DNA of 24,170 bases from Bdellovibrionales bacterium (GCA_020434375.1 JAGRAY010000008.1:1-24170), one strand, 5' to 3'; shown: positions 1 to 8,238, numbered from the stretch's first letter. The notes: a model not told the origin generated them from the sequence alone. Translations and numbers: made by a program.

Positions 1-117
1 GGATGGACGGAAAGGCGGACCGATGTCCGCCACGAAACTCCTCGCCGACTCCCTCACCGCTCCCGTGAAAGATGAGCAAGCGATCGGCGCGTTCCTGCCT
101 GTCGTGCTCAAAGGGCC
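1..117. other. GC-rich segment foreign to the rest of the window
   Basis: The first 120 bases are about 64% GC by count, against about 40% just after. The change coincides with the point where the PEP-mutase reading frame departs from its family (after VVVPT). One plus-strand frame is open from base 2 across the junction to a TAA at 158-160, so the segment may be the end of an unrelated gene. I do not recognise its product. It is either a chimeric contig end or a true recombination junction. Confidence 0.6.
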
Positions 118-1241
118 GTGGGAACAACAACAATGGGTACCGTGTACCTTAAGCCTGTAAATTTCTCACAAAATTCAAAGACTTCATCGGCTGTTTTGGC
201 TTTACTATGAATCATTATACCATCGGCACCAGCATTAACATAGGCCTTAGCACGATCAATCGCATCTGACATTGGCTTTTCCAAAACAAGACTTTCAATT
301 CGCGCGATAATCATAAAATCTTTTGTAACTTGAGATTTTTTTCCCTCCGAAATTTTGAAACAAAATTCTTCAATAGAGTCCTGTGTTTGAGAACGATCTG
401 TCCCAAAGAGTGAATTTCGTTTGATACCGATTTTGTCTTCTATAATTGTGGCGGAAACTCCCAATCGCTCAAGGTGTCGAACAGTATATTTAAAATGTTC
501 AACCTGACCACCATTGTCTGCATCCACTATCATAGGTTTTGTAGTAACATCTAAAATTTGATCAATGGTCGATATTCGAGAGGATACATCGACTGCAGAA
601 GTGTCTGGTTTTCCTTTTGATGTTGAATCAGTCAAACTGCTTTCCCAAATTCCATCAAACTCATGAATCTCATGTCCTATTTGGACACGGGTGTTTTCCA
701 CAATTAGGCCCGTCAATCCGTTGTGCGCCTCCATAATTCTAACGACCGGTCTTGTTTCTATTAGCATTCTAAGCCGGCGCAACCTTGCACTAGGTGTAAT
801 CCCATTATTTAATTGAAAAAGCGGATTAAGATCAGAGTCATATTCTTTGGTATACGGGGGTTCAACAAGCTCACCACCCCAGGTTTTAATAAGTTCAATA
901 ACCTTCTTTCGTATTTTTGACTGCGGACCGGTCTTCCAATTATCACCATGAACAACGTAGTTTGGTTTTAACTTTAATAAGTTATCACGGTAGTCTAGCG
1001 TTTCTTGTAAAATAACGTCATGAACACCCTTGATGTTCTCTACCATCACTTTTCGCTGTTCAAAGTTAAGCCGTGGAGGTTGTTTATACGATGCTATGGC
1101 CTTATCTGCCAAAACCCCGACTGTGAGCTGGCCTAGAGCTCTTGCAACTTCAATGACTTTCAAGTGCCCTGGATGAATAATATCTGCGCTCATTGCAAGA
1201 TATACTGTTTTTGTTTTGTTCAAATTAATTATGGTCCTCAA
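108..1241 (-). CDS. Nucleotidyltransferase / phosphoenolpyruvate mutase fusion, 3' truncated
   Basis: PEP mutase converts phosphoenolpyruvate to phosphonopyruvate, the entry to C-P bond (phosphonate) synthesis, often for 2-aminoethylphosphonate on surface glycans. Residues about 10-140 form a cytidylyltransferase-like domain with HPGH at 23-26. Residues about 150-377 form the PEP mutase domain: WESSLTDSTSKGKPD near 199-213, VDADNGG at 239-245, EDKIGIKRNS at 268-277 and GADGIMIHSK near 338-347. The protein stops at VVVPTAL, whereas family members continue for some 50-60 residues (VVVPTTY...). The break sits exactly where GC content jumps, so the C-terminus is missing. The longest frame starts at a TTG at 1241; a TTG at 1223 with GAGGA about 11 nt upstream is an alternative. 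It is divergent from the aminotransferase operon; back-to-back promoters may lie near 1265-1315. The decarboxylase and transaminase of the pathway are not in view. Confidence 0.85.
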   Translation of the reverse strand: MRTIINLNKTKTVYLAMSADIIHPGHLKVIEVARALGQLTVGVLADKAIASYKQPPRLNFEQRKVMVENIKGVHDVILQETLDYRDNLLKLKPNYVVHGDNWKTGPQSKIRKKVIELIKTWGGELVEPPYTKEYDSDLNPLFQLNNGITPSARLRRLRMLIETRPVVRIMEAHNGLTGLIVENTRVQIGHEIHEFDGIWESSLTDSTSKGKPDTSAVDVSSRISTIDQILDVTTKPMIVDADNGGQVEHFKYTVRHLERLGVSATIIEDKIGIKRNSLFGTDRSQTQDSIEEFCFKISEGKKSQVTKDFMIIARIESLVLEKPMSDAIDRAKAYVNAGADGIMIHSKAKTADEVFEFCEKFTGLRYTVPIVVVPTAL

Positions 1242-1264
1242 ATTTAACTATGGTTTACACTACA

Positions 1265-1315
1265 TTTACAATAATGAATGACCCACTTGTCTAAACAGTT
1301 TGATCAAGCTATGAT
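1265..1315. promoter_or_regulatory. Back-to-back candidate sigma70 promoters
   Basis: On the plus strand TTGTCT (1287-1292), a 17-nt spacer and TATGAT (1310-1315) would drive the aminotransferase operon. On the minus strand TAGACA (1293-1288), a 17-nt spacer and TGTAAA (1270-1265) would drive the nucleotidyltransferase/PEP mutase gene. The two -35 boxes overlap. They were found by eye; the plus-strand one is the better match. Confidence 0.4.
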
Positions 1316-1389
1316 GATCTCAGATCTCTACATAAAATACCAAATTTAATCATGATGGGAGTGTCGACGGGTTTTTAAAGGTGGATTAT

Positions 1390-1527
1390 ATGAGACTTGA
1401 AGAGACTGCTTTGAAATGTTCAGATTCTAGGCGCGAGGAGGTGAGCTACCAGAGCGTACTTCCAGTACGTGAGGATGGCGAACCGACGAAGAGCGACGAA
1501 GATGGGCGTTTCAAAGCAGTCCCATGA
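1390..1527 (+). CDS. Possible 45-aa leader ORF running through the 122-bp element
   Basis: An ATG at 1390 is preceded by AAAGGTGG with 5 nt spacing, a plausible ribosome site. The frame stays open through the whole 122-bp element and ends at a TGA at 1525-1527, overlapping the aminotransferase ATG (1524) as ATGA. The peptide includes RREEVS, LPVREDGEPT and DEDGRF. The same frame in the second element copy (minus strand, ending at 14160) keeps these blocks and also ends in an ATGA overlap, with the HIT gene. That copy has no convincing start codon, and another frame of the element is also open, so coding is not proven. If translated, it would couple translation to the downstream gene, which lacks its own Shine-Dalgarno sequence. 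Confidence 0.35.
   Translation: MRLEETALKCSDSRREEVSYQSVLPVREDGEPTKSDEDGRFKAVP
1402..1523 (+). repeat. 122-bp palindromic-ended element, copy 1
   Basis: Its ends are a perfect 13-bp inverted repeat: GACTGCTTTGAAA (1404-1416) and TTTCAAAGCAGTC (1509-1521). The element matches 14164-14285 (other strand) over 122 bp without gaps, with 17 differences counted by hand (about 86% identity). Internal structure includes a hairpin CGTACT-TCC-AGTACG near 1455-1469 and AGGAGGTGA, complementary to the 16S 3' end. It directly abuts the start codon of the downstream gene at 1524. It could be a REP/RPE-like palindromic repeat or a structured mRNA leader. Confidence 0.85.
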
Positions 1528-2666
1528 TTTCTATTTGTGAACCCAATCTTTGTGGTAAAGAGCTTGAATACCTGAGCCATTGCGTCAGTTCAAACTATGT
1601 CTCTTCTGTGGGTCCATACGTCAATCAATTTGAGAAAATGGTTGCTGCAGTATCTGAAACTGCGCAAGCAGTTGTCACTTCCTCTGGAACCACAGCACTC
1701 CAAATGGCATTGCTTGGCGTAAACGTCAAAGTTGGAGATCTTGTAATTTTGCCTTCATTCACATTTATTGGAAGCGCCAATGCTATCTCTCACTGCGGTG
1801 CTATGCCTCTTTTAGTGGATATCAACCCTGATTCTCTCCTCATCGATGTAAAATCTTTGGAACACCTACTCAGGGACTTCACAACGCGTTCTTCTGACGG
1901 ACTTCATTTTAAAAATACCGGACAAAAGATTTCCGCCATAGTTCCTGTGTACACACTTGGAACACCTGCCGACATGGATCCAATTAGAAATCTGGCTCAC
2001 GAATTTGGAATCCCAGTTGTCGCTGACGCGGCAGCAGCAATAGGTGCCACCTATAAGAATCAACCCTTGGGTGGACTAGCTGATCTCTCTGTCTATTCGT
2101 TTAATGGCAATAAAACCATCACGTCTGGCGCTGGAGGTGCAATTGTTGGCAATAATCAAAAGGTACTGCAACGTCTTAGGCACTTAACCACGACTGCTAG
2201 AGTTGGCAACAAATATGATCACGATGAAATCGGATTTAACTACCGAATGACCAATTTACAGGCTGCCATTGGATGCGCGCAAATGGAAAATCTACAAATG
2301 TTTGTTGAAAAAAAGCGTCTGATTTTTCAAACCTATAGTCATGCTTTCAAGAATATTGAACAATTTGAAATGGTTCATCAGCCGCACTGGGCACAAAGTG
2401 CTTCCTGGTTTTCAGGCCTCATTCTTACCGATAAGCTGGAAAAGGAATTTCCAAGTATTATCGACAAACTCAAAGATAGACATATTGAGGCACGACCATT
2501 TTGGAAACCTATTCACTTACAAAAACCCTACCACAATGCCCCATTTCTAAAATTAGACCAATGCGATCGTGTCTGGAAAAGAATATTAATTCTACCCTCA
2601 GGAACACAACTAACTGAATCTGAACAGGATCATGTCATTACTTCCCTCAAGGATATCATCTCTTAA
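1524..2666 (+). CDS. DegT/DnrJ/EryC1/StrS aminotransferase, LegC-like
   Basis: This is a PLP-dependent sugar aminotransferase that would install the 4-amino group on a UDP-4-keto-6-deoxy-HexNAc, a step towards bacillosamine or legionaminic-acid-type sugars. The N-terminal motif EPNLCGKELEYL with SNYVSSVGPYV, then TSSGTTALQ at 52-60, VADAA at 166-170 and the PLP lysine in NGNKT (Lys197) are typical. The C-terminal ARPFWKPIH is characteristic of the LegC group. Length (380 aa) is normal. The ATG at 1524 is the only good start: upstream the frame is open to a stop at 1470 without another start codon. No Shine-Dalgarno lies directly upstream; instead the 122-bp element abuts the ATG. It is followed 6 nt later by the NeuC-type epimerase, which supports the nonulosonic-acid assignment. 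Confidence 0.88.
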   Translation: MISICEPNLCGKELEYLSHCVSSNYVSSVGPYVNQFEKMVAAVSETAQAVVTSSGTTALQMALLGVNVKVGDLVILPSFTFIGSANAISHCGAMPLLVDINPDSLLIDVKSLEHLLRDFTTRSSDGLHFKNTGQKISAIVPVYTLGTPADMDPIRNLAHEFGIPVVADAAAAIGATYKNQPLGGLADLSVYSFNGNKTITSGAGGAIVGNNQKVLQRLRHLTTTARVGNKYDHDEIGFNYRMTNLQAAIGCAQMENLQMFVEKKRLIFQTYSHAFKNIEQFEMVHQPHWAQSASWFSGLILTDKLEKEFPSIIDKLKDRHIEARPFWKPIHLQKPYHNAPFLKLDQCDRVWKRILILPSGTQLTESEQDHVITSLKDIIS

Positions 2667-2672
2667 CTGTCG

Positions 2673-3854
2673 ATGATCAAAAATAGAAATATTTGTGCCA
2701 TTTCTAGCACGCGGGCAGACTACGGTTTACTATTAAGTACACTTACTGAGATAAACAATTCATCTGATTTTACGCTTCAGCTCATCGTAACAGGCACACA
2801 CCTATCTAAAGCATTTGGTGAGACAGTTACTGATATTAAAGTAGATGGTTTCAAACCTGCCGCGGAATTTTCAATTATTTCCAAAGACGACTCAGCCACT
2901 GGAATTGCCAATAATATGGCTAAAGCAATTGAAACGTTTAGCGTGGAATTACAAACACTAAAGCCAGATCTTCTTCTGATTCTTGGCGATCGCTATGAAA
3001 TCTTAGCTTCGGTCATCGCTGCCAGTTTTTTAAAGATTCCTGTAGCACATCTTTTTGGTGGAGATCTCACAATAGGTGCATTGGATGACGACTATCGCCA
3101 TGCGATTACTAAGATGGCCCATCTTCACTTTGTCACTAATGAAATATCTAGAGATCGAGTCATACAATTGGGTGAGAACCCAAAACATGTATTTAATGTT
3201 GGAAGCCCCGGCCTTGATCTTATTCGACAAACTTCTCTTTTGGATCAACAAACCCTTGCCCAAGATCTAAACATTAAGTTTCGAAAGCACAATCTTTTGA
3301 TAACCTTTCACCCAGTAACAAAGGAAACAAATTCGGTCTCACAACTTCAAAAGTTATTTGAAGCACTTGATCAATTGGGAAAAGATACTTTTCTTATTTT
3401 TACAGCTGCCAATGCAGATGCACAGGGGCAAGAAATTAATAAGCATATTGAAGAATTTGTTCATTCCCGAGAACAAGCTGTGTTTTTTAAATCATTGGGG
3501 CACATTCGATACTTTAGCATGATTAGTCACGTTGATGCGGTCGTAGGAAATTCATCAAGCGGAATATATGAAGTACCCTCGTTTAAAAAGCCAACGATCA
3601 ACATTGGTCGCAGACAAGAAGGTCGACTTCAAGCAACCTCTATCATTAATTGTGTAGCAGAGTCAGGAGCTATTTTGAATGCTATTCGTCGTGCTCAAAC
3701 TATGGATTGCTCAGGCTCAATCAACCCATATGGCGATGGCTATGCCGCTCAACGTATTATCAATGCACTGAGGACGATCAAGGATTATTCGAGTCTTATT
3801 GAAAAGATGTTTTACGACAATCGCGCCACAAGTGAGACCAAGCTAAACACGTGA
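2673..3854 (+). CDS. neuC: UDP-N-acetylglucosamine 2-epimerase (hydrolysing), NeuC/LegG type
   Basis: It hydrolyses a UDP-HexNAc with inversion at C2, giving ManNAc or a 2,4-diacetamido sugar, the substrate of nonulosonic-acid synthases. Seen in the protein: STRADYGLL at 12-20, LGDRYE at 103-108, then HLFGGD with a nearby RHAITKMAHLHFV, VGSPGLD, and GNSSSGIYEVPSFKKPTINIG in the C-terminal GT-B lobe. All are standard for the NeuC branch of the 2-epimerase family, and 393 aa is a normal length. It starts 6 nt after the aminotransferase stop and shares a GTGA overlap with the next gene, so the three genes form one operon. With a LegC-type neighbour the substrate is more likely a diacetamido-trideoxy sugar (LegG role) than UDP-GlcNAc; sequence alone cannot settle this. 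The synthase (NeuB/LegI) and CMP transferase are not in view. Confidence 0.9.
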   Translation: MIKNRNICAISSTRADYGLLLSTLTEINNSSDFTLQLIVTGTHLSKAFGETVTDIKVDGFKPAAEFSIISKDDSATGIANNMAKAIETFSVELQTLKPDLLLILGDRYEILASVIAASFLKIPVAHLFGGDLTIGALDDDYRHAITKMAHLHFVTNEISRDRVIQLGENPKHVFNVGSPGLDLIRQTSLLDQQTLAQDLNIKFRKHNLLITFHPVTKETNSVSQLQKLFEALDQLGKDTFLIFTAANADAQGQEINKHIEEFVHSREQAVFFKSLGHIRYFSMISHVDAVVGNSSSGIYEVPSFKKPTINIGRRQEGRLQATSIINCVAESGAILNAIRRAQTMDCSGSINPYGDGYAAQRIINALRTIKDYSSLIEKMFYDNRATSETKLNT

Positions 3855-5284
3855 GTAATGTTACAACAAACGCACAGGGTCCATTCCGTGTATGCCTTGT
3901 CGTCGATAATCCTCCTAGAGATCTAGATGGTTTAGTGTTGATTGGAGACACCCTTTGCAAAAATGGATGCGAGGTATTCCTGGTGCCCATGTACGCACAG
4001 GGCTATGAAATTCCGTCTTTGCGTCCTGATTTCGTACTTCTTAATTATGCGCGCTATGCAAACGAGTCGCTTATGCGAGCCTACCATCGATGTGGTATCG
4101 GAATAGGTATTCTAGATACGGAAGGTGCCATTTGGGAGTCTCGGGCTCAATATGCAAAAAGCATAGCCATCAAAGCATGTGAACAGTACGTACACCAGTA
4201 CTATTTTTGGGGAGAAGCACAACGAGATATTCTATTGGAGTACAGTCATATGGGTACGAACACCATGACAACGACTGGAAGCCCCAGATATGACTACTAT
4301 GTTGAGCCGTGGATTAAAGGGATAGAAACCATTGACTCAAGCTTTGATGGGCATTTGTTATTTATATCGAATTTCGCGCTAGCTTATCCACGTTTTGCGA
4401 CCTTAGAGGAGGAAATTGAAAACCATATTCGATGTGGGCGCACGGAAAGTTATATAAAACAAAGAGTTTGTGATGAAAGAGTAGCGCGAAACAACCTTAT
4501 AAAACTAATAGAACTGTTCAGCAATAGGTATCCAAATCTAAAGTTCGTCATTCGAACACACCCCTTCGAAAACGATGACGAATACAAAATAGTATTTGAG
4601 AATAGGGACAACGTGCATATTGTCAGAGATCATGCAGTGTCAAGCTGGTTAAAGGCAGCCCGCCTTGTGTTTCATTTTACAAGCTCTGTTGCTATCGACG
4701 CAACTTTAATGAAAAAACCTATCTATACTTTGAATTGGCTATCTACAAATTTGCTTCGAGAAATGTCTCCTATTGCGCAACAACTAAGCTATTCTATCGA
4801 ATCCGAGGATGACTTCAAAGCCATCATTGCCGATGGCCATGAAAGTGTCGATAGTGATTCGATTCCTAATGAACAGGCGTTTGACACATTGAAACAATGG
4901 TACTATCTCATGGACGGACTTTCACATGCTCGCGTATCAGATCAAATACTAAAGTTTCTTCGCGGCAAAGATATTTCCGTCTCTCATTTTAGATGTATCA
5001 TCGAACAAATATGTAACAGTGGTTCATATGGTGATTGGAAATCGATATGTGGTGGTTTAGGAAGACGAATTTTGGGAGGCCATCACTATTTAAAACTTCG
5101 ACAAAAATTTCGTTCTTTAAACCAAGAAGCTCAGATGAAAACTGACAAATGTTTTTCATGCGATCAGGTGAATAAAATTCTTCAACGAATAGAAAAGGCA
5201 TGTCCTAACAATGGAGACCGAACAGTTAGGGCATTTACATCCAAAGTAGGTGAATCGATTCTGATCAAACGAATTTCTGATTAA
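3851..5284 (+). CDS. Surface-polysaccharide biosynthesis protein, GT-B-like
   Basis: A 477-aa protein resembling the 'surface carbohydrate biosynthesis protein' group that accompanies nonulosonic-acid loci and is distantly like CDP-glycerol glycerophosphotransferases. An N-terminal Rossmann-like half begins PFRVCLVVDNPPRDLDG (11-27). TGSPRYD sits at 142-148, RTHPFE at 235-240, and FHFTSSVAID at 274-283 followed by KKPIYTLNW looks like a nucleotide-sugar or polyol-phosphate binding lobe. No signal peptide or membrane span is visible, so it is probably cytoplasmic. The GTG start at 3851 overlaps the neuC stop by 4 nt (GTGA), implying translational coupling. The C-terminal 100 residues are not recognised. 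It ends 9 nt from the convergent glyA stop, with no clear terminator between. A transferase role is inferred from family resemblance and context only. Confidence 0.65.
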   Translation: MSNVTTNAQGPFRVCLVVDNPPRDLDGLVLIGDTLCKNGCEVFLVPMYAQGYEIPSLRPDFVLLNYARYANESLMRAYHRCGIGIGILDTEGAIWESRAQYAKSIAIKACEQYVHQYYFWGEAQRDILLEYSHMGTNTMTTTGSPRYDYYVEPWIKGIETIDSSFDGHLLFISNFALAYPRFATLEEEIENHIRCGRTESYIKQRVCDERVARNNLIKLIELFSNRYPNLKFVIRTHPFENDDEYKIVFENRDNVHIVRDHAVSSWLKAARLVFHFTSSVAIDATLMKKPIYTLNWLSTNLLREMSPIAQQLSYSIESEDDFKAIIADGHESVDSDSIPNEQAFDTLKQWYYLMDGLSHARVSDQILKFLRGKDISVSHFRCIIEQICNSGSYGDWKSICGGLGRRILGGHHYLKLRQKFRSLNQEAQMKTDKCFSCDQVNKILQRIEKACPNNGDRTVRAFTSKVGESILIKRISD

Positions 5285-5293
5285 ATGTTTGAA

Positions 5294-6529
5294 CTAAGCC
5301 TTGAATAAAGGAAAGCTCTTACAAACTTCGGTGACTTCATTTCTAATATTACTTAACATCACCTCGTCATCAATATTGCAAATAGCACGATTGATCCATT
5401 CTGCGATTTGAACCATTTCATCTTCCTTCATGCCACGCGTGGTTAAAGCTGGCGTACCAAGGCGTATGCCACTAGTGACCATGGGAGATTGAGTATCAAA
5501 TGGAACCATATTTTTATTAACAGTGATACCTGATTTTTCCAAAGCAACCTCAACGTCTTTTCCGGTCATTTTACGTGGGCCTAAGTCCATAAGAATCAAA
5601 TGATTGTCGGTGCCACCTGAAGTCAAAGAAAAATCTTTTTTGATAAGTTCTTTTGCCAAGACCTGAGCATTTCGAATCACTTGTTTACTATATTCGCGAA
5701 ATGAAGGCTGCAACGCTTCTCCAAAAGCCACTGCTTTTGCCGCAATAATATGCATGAGTGGACCACCTTGAATGCCAGGAAAAATTTGGCTCGCAATTTT
5801 TTTTGATAAGCTTTCAGGGGACATAATCATGCCTCCGCGAGGTCCGCGCAGTGTTTTGTGAGTTGTAGTCGTTACAAAATGACAGTGTGAAATAGGCGAA
5901 GGATGGACGCCCGATGAAACCAAGCCAGCGATATGAGCGATATCTGCCATGAGATAAGCCTCTACCTGGTCAGCAATAGAACGAAAACGTTCAAAATCAA
6001 TAATTCTTGGATATGCGCTCGCGCCACATACAATCATTTTAGGTCGATGCTTTTTCGCTAGAATCTCTACTTCTTCATAGTCTATTCGCCCATCTTCCTT
6101 TCGAACTCCGTAAGGAATAATTTCATAAAGCCTACCAGAAAAATTGACCGGGCTTCCATGGGTTAAGTGACCTCCATGAGCTAAATTCATGGCCAGTATT
6201 TTGTCTCCAGGTTTTAAAACCGAAAAATAAACGGCCATATTCGCTTGAGAACCAGAATGTGGTTGAACATTTACATAGCCAGCGCCAAAAAGTTCTTTTG
6301 CCCTCTCAATAGCAAGTTCCTCGACTTGATCCACAAATTCACAGCCACTGTAATAACGCTTTCCAGGATAACCCTCGGCATACTTATTAGTTAAAACCGA
6401 CCCTGAAACTTCTAAAACATTTGGGCTAACAAAATTTTCTGAAGCAATCATCTCCAAATGATGCAATTGCCGTTCGTGTTCTTTTTGAATAATATTATAA
6501 ACTAAGTTGTCGTTCTCGCTTAAGGTCAT
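5294..6529 (-). CDS. glyA: Serine hydroxymethyltransferase
   Basis: It interconverts serine plus tetrahydrofolate and glycine plus 5,10-methylene-tetrahydrofolate, the main one-carbon source; cytosolic PLP enzyme. Full length at 411 aa. Visible motifs: IASENFVSPNV (28-38), NKYAEGYPGKRYYSGC (48-63), MADIAHIAGLV (194-204) and VTTTTHKTLRGPRGG (219-233) with the PLP lysine Lys225. A strong GGGGG ribosome site lies 7 nt before the ATG. It is the last gene of the yceD-rpmF-fabG-acpP-fabF-rpiB-glyA run, 15 nt after rpiB; the rpiB-glyA pairing is common in bacteria. It converges with the surface-polysaccharide gene. Confidence 0.97.
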   Translation of the reverse strand: MTLSENDNLVYNIIQKEHERQLHHLEMIASENFVSPNVLEVSGSVLTNKYAEGYPGKRYYSGCEFVDQVEELAIERAKELFGAGYVNVQPHSGSQANMAVYFSVLKPGDKILAMNLAHGGHLTHGSPVNFSGRLYEIIPYGVRKEDGRIDYEEVEILAKKHRPKMIVCGASAYPRIIDFERFRSIADQVEAYLMADIAHIAGLVSSGVHPSPISHCHFVTTTTHKTLRGPRGGMIMSPESLSKKIASQIFPGIQGGPLMHIIAAKAVAFGEALQPSFREYSKQVIRNAQVLAKELIKKDFSLTSGGTDNHLILMDLGPRKMTGKDVEVALEKSGITVNKNMVPFDTQSPMVTSGIRLGTPALTTRGMKEDEMVQIAEWINRAICNIDDEVMLSNIRNEVTEVCKSFPLFKA

Positions 6530-6544
6530 GATTTATCCCCCTTA

Positions 6545-6994
6545 TTAGTCGTCATTTCTGTTTTCCAGCGCCATCATTTTTTCAACTCGGCGTTTGTGCC
6601 TACCACCTTCGAACGGTTCTGATAACCACGTTGCAATAATATTGGCTAATTGCTCAGGATTTATAACGCGCGATCCGAGACACAAAATATTAGCATCGTT
6701 GTGGGATCTCGACATTTTCGCTGTGAAGGCATCGGTCACCAAAGCAGCCCGGATATGTTTAAACTTGTTGGCAGCAATCGACATTCCAATACCCGTACCA
6801 CAAATAAGAATGCCTCGATCCACCTTTTGATCTTCAACTTCTTTGGCAACAAGTTTGGCATAGTCAGGGTAATCTACGGAATCCTTCGAAAAAGTTCCAA
6901 CATCACTTACCTCGTGACCAAGCGACTTTAAAATTCCAATGACTTCTTCCTTAAAATCAAAACCCGCATGGTCTGCACCTACGGCAATTTTCAC
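6545..6994 (-). CDS. rpiB: Ribose-5-phosphate isomerase B
   Basis: It interconverts ribose 5-phosphate and ribulose 5-phosphate in the pentose phosphate pathway. RpiB/LacAB family, 149 aa (normal). Seen: GADHAGF at 6-12, the catalytic cysteine in LICGTGIGMSIAANK (Cys65), SRSHNDANILCLG at 95-107 and the terminal GGRHKRRVEKM phosphate-binding segment. It begins with GTG at 6994, overlapping the fabF stop by 4 nt (GTGA), which implies translational coupling. An ATG start is not available nearby. Confidence 0.95.
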   Translation of the reverse strand: MKIAVGADHAGFDFKEEVIGILKSLGHEVSDVGTFSKDSVDYPDYAKLVAKEVEDQKVDRGILICGTGIGMSIAANKFKHIRAALVTDAFTAKMSRSHNDANILCLGSRVINPEQLANIIATWLSEPFEGGRHKRRVEKMMALENRNDD

Positions 6995-8238
6995 GACGCA
7001 TACCTTTTAAAAATAAGTGTTCCGTTGGTTCCTCCGAAACCAAAAGAATTCGACATCACGGTATTTATCTTCTTCTCTATCGCATGATTGGGAATATAGT
7101 TCAGATCACAGGTCGGATCGGGTGTTTCATAATTGATCGTCGGCGGTAAAATATTTTGGTCAATCGACATCACAGAATATACGGCCTCAACCCCTCCGGC
7201 TGCACCGAGAAGATGTCCTGTCATAGATTTGGTTGAACTCATTAACAACTTATACGCATGATCACCAAAAACTTTTTTAACCGCTAAGGTTTCATTTGTA
7301 TCGTTAAACTCTGTGGATGTACCATGCGCATTTATATAGTCCACATCGTTTGGGTTAAGTTTAGCATCGGTTAGAGCAGCCTTCATACATCGTTGAGCAC
7401 CCTCTCCTTCAGGCGCGGGAGATGTTATATGGTAAGCATCCGCCGACATGCCATAACCAACCAGCTCAGCATAAATTTTTGCGCCTCTTTTTTTTGCAAA
7501 TTCTACTTCTTCTAAAATCAAAATACCGGCACCTTCTCCCACCACGAAACCATCACGATTTAAATCAAAAGGTCTACTTGCTCTTGAAGGTGCATCATTT
7601 CTCCGAGAGAGCGCTTTCATGGCTGCAAACCCACCAACACATAAGGGCGTGATGGTAGATTCAGTCCCACCTGCGATCATGGCATCGGCATCACCATGTT
7701 CGATGATTCGAGCTGCATCTCCAATCGAATGCGTTCCTGTCGTGCAAGCAGTTACAGTGCAAGCATTTGGGCCCTTTGCTCCAAAAATAATAGAAATTTG
7801 TCCTGGTGCTAAATTTGCGATGAGACGCGGAATGAAAAAAGGCGATATACGCCGAGGTCCCTTCCTTAAATATTCTTTATGCGTGGTTTCAATTTCATGA
7901 AGACCGCCAAGTCCAGCACCAACAAGTGTTCCTACTCTCTCTGCATTAGACGCGTCAATTTTTAGACCTGAGTCTTCAATGGCCATTTTGGCTGCAGCCA
8001 CAGCGTACTGAATAAAAAGATCCATCTGTTTGATGATTTTCTTATCCATAAAGGTCTCAGGAACAAAACCTTTGACCTCTCCTGCGATTTTGACGGTAAA
8101 ATCGGTAGTATCGAACCGCGTAATTTCAGAAATTCCGCAGCGGCCCTCAGTAAGCGCTTTCCAGTTTTCTTTCGCGCCAATAGCCAGAGGCGAAATCACA
8201 CCTACGCCTGTAACTACAACGCGCCTAGAACCTGCCAT
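6991..8238 (-). CDS. fabF: 3-oxoacyl-ACP synthase II (KAS II)
   Basis: It condenses malonyl-ACP with acyl-ACP in fatty-acid chain elongation and helps set the unsaturated and long-chain content. It is 415 aa with the Cys-His-His triad: Cys165 in TACTTGTHSIG, His305 in NAHGTSTEFND and His342 in GHLLGAAGGVEA. The N-terminal RRVVVTGVGVISPLA and the final SNSFGFGGTNGTL are typical. It lies 2 nt after acpP, the classic fabG-acpP-fabF order, and overlaps rpiB by 4 nt. Confidence 0.97.
   Translation of the reverse strand: MAGSRRVVVTGVGVISPLAIGAKENWKALTEGRCGISEITRFDTTDFTVKIAGEVKGFVPETFMDKKIIKQMDLFIQYAVAAAKMAIEDSGLKIDASNAERVGTLVGAGLGGLHEIETTHKEYLRKGPRRISPFFIPRLIANLAPGQISIIFGAKGPNACTVTACTTGTHSIGDAARIIEHGDADAMIAGGTESTITPLCVGGFAAMKALSRRNDAPSRASRPFDLNRDGFVVGEGAGILILEEVEFAKKRGAKIYAELVGYGMSADAYHITSPAPEGEGAQRCMKAALTDAKLNPNDVDYINAHGTSTEFNDTNETLAVKKVFGDHAYKLLMSSTKSMTGHLLGAAGGVEAVYSVMSIDQNILPPTINYETPDPTCDLNYIPNHAIEKKINTVMSNSFGFGGTNGTLIFKRYAS

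Noticed and set aside
1402..1523. Insertion sequence or MITE with target-site duplication
   Set aside because: The terminal repeats fit, but no flanking direct repeat is visible at either copy and no transposase is present; the positioning at start codons is better described as a repeat or leader element.
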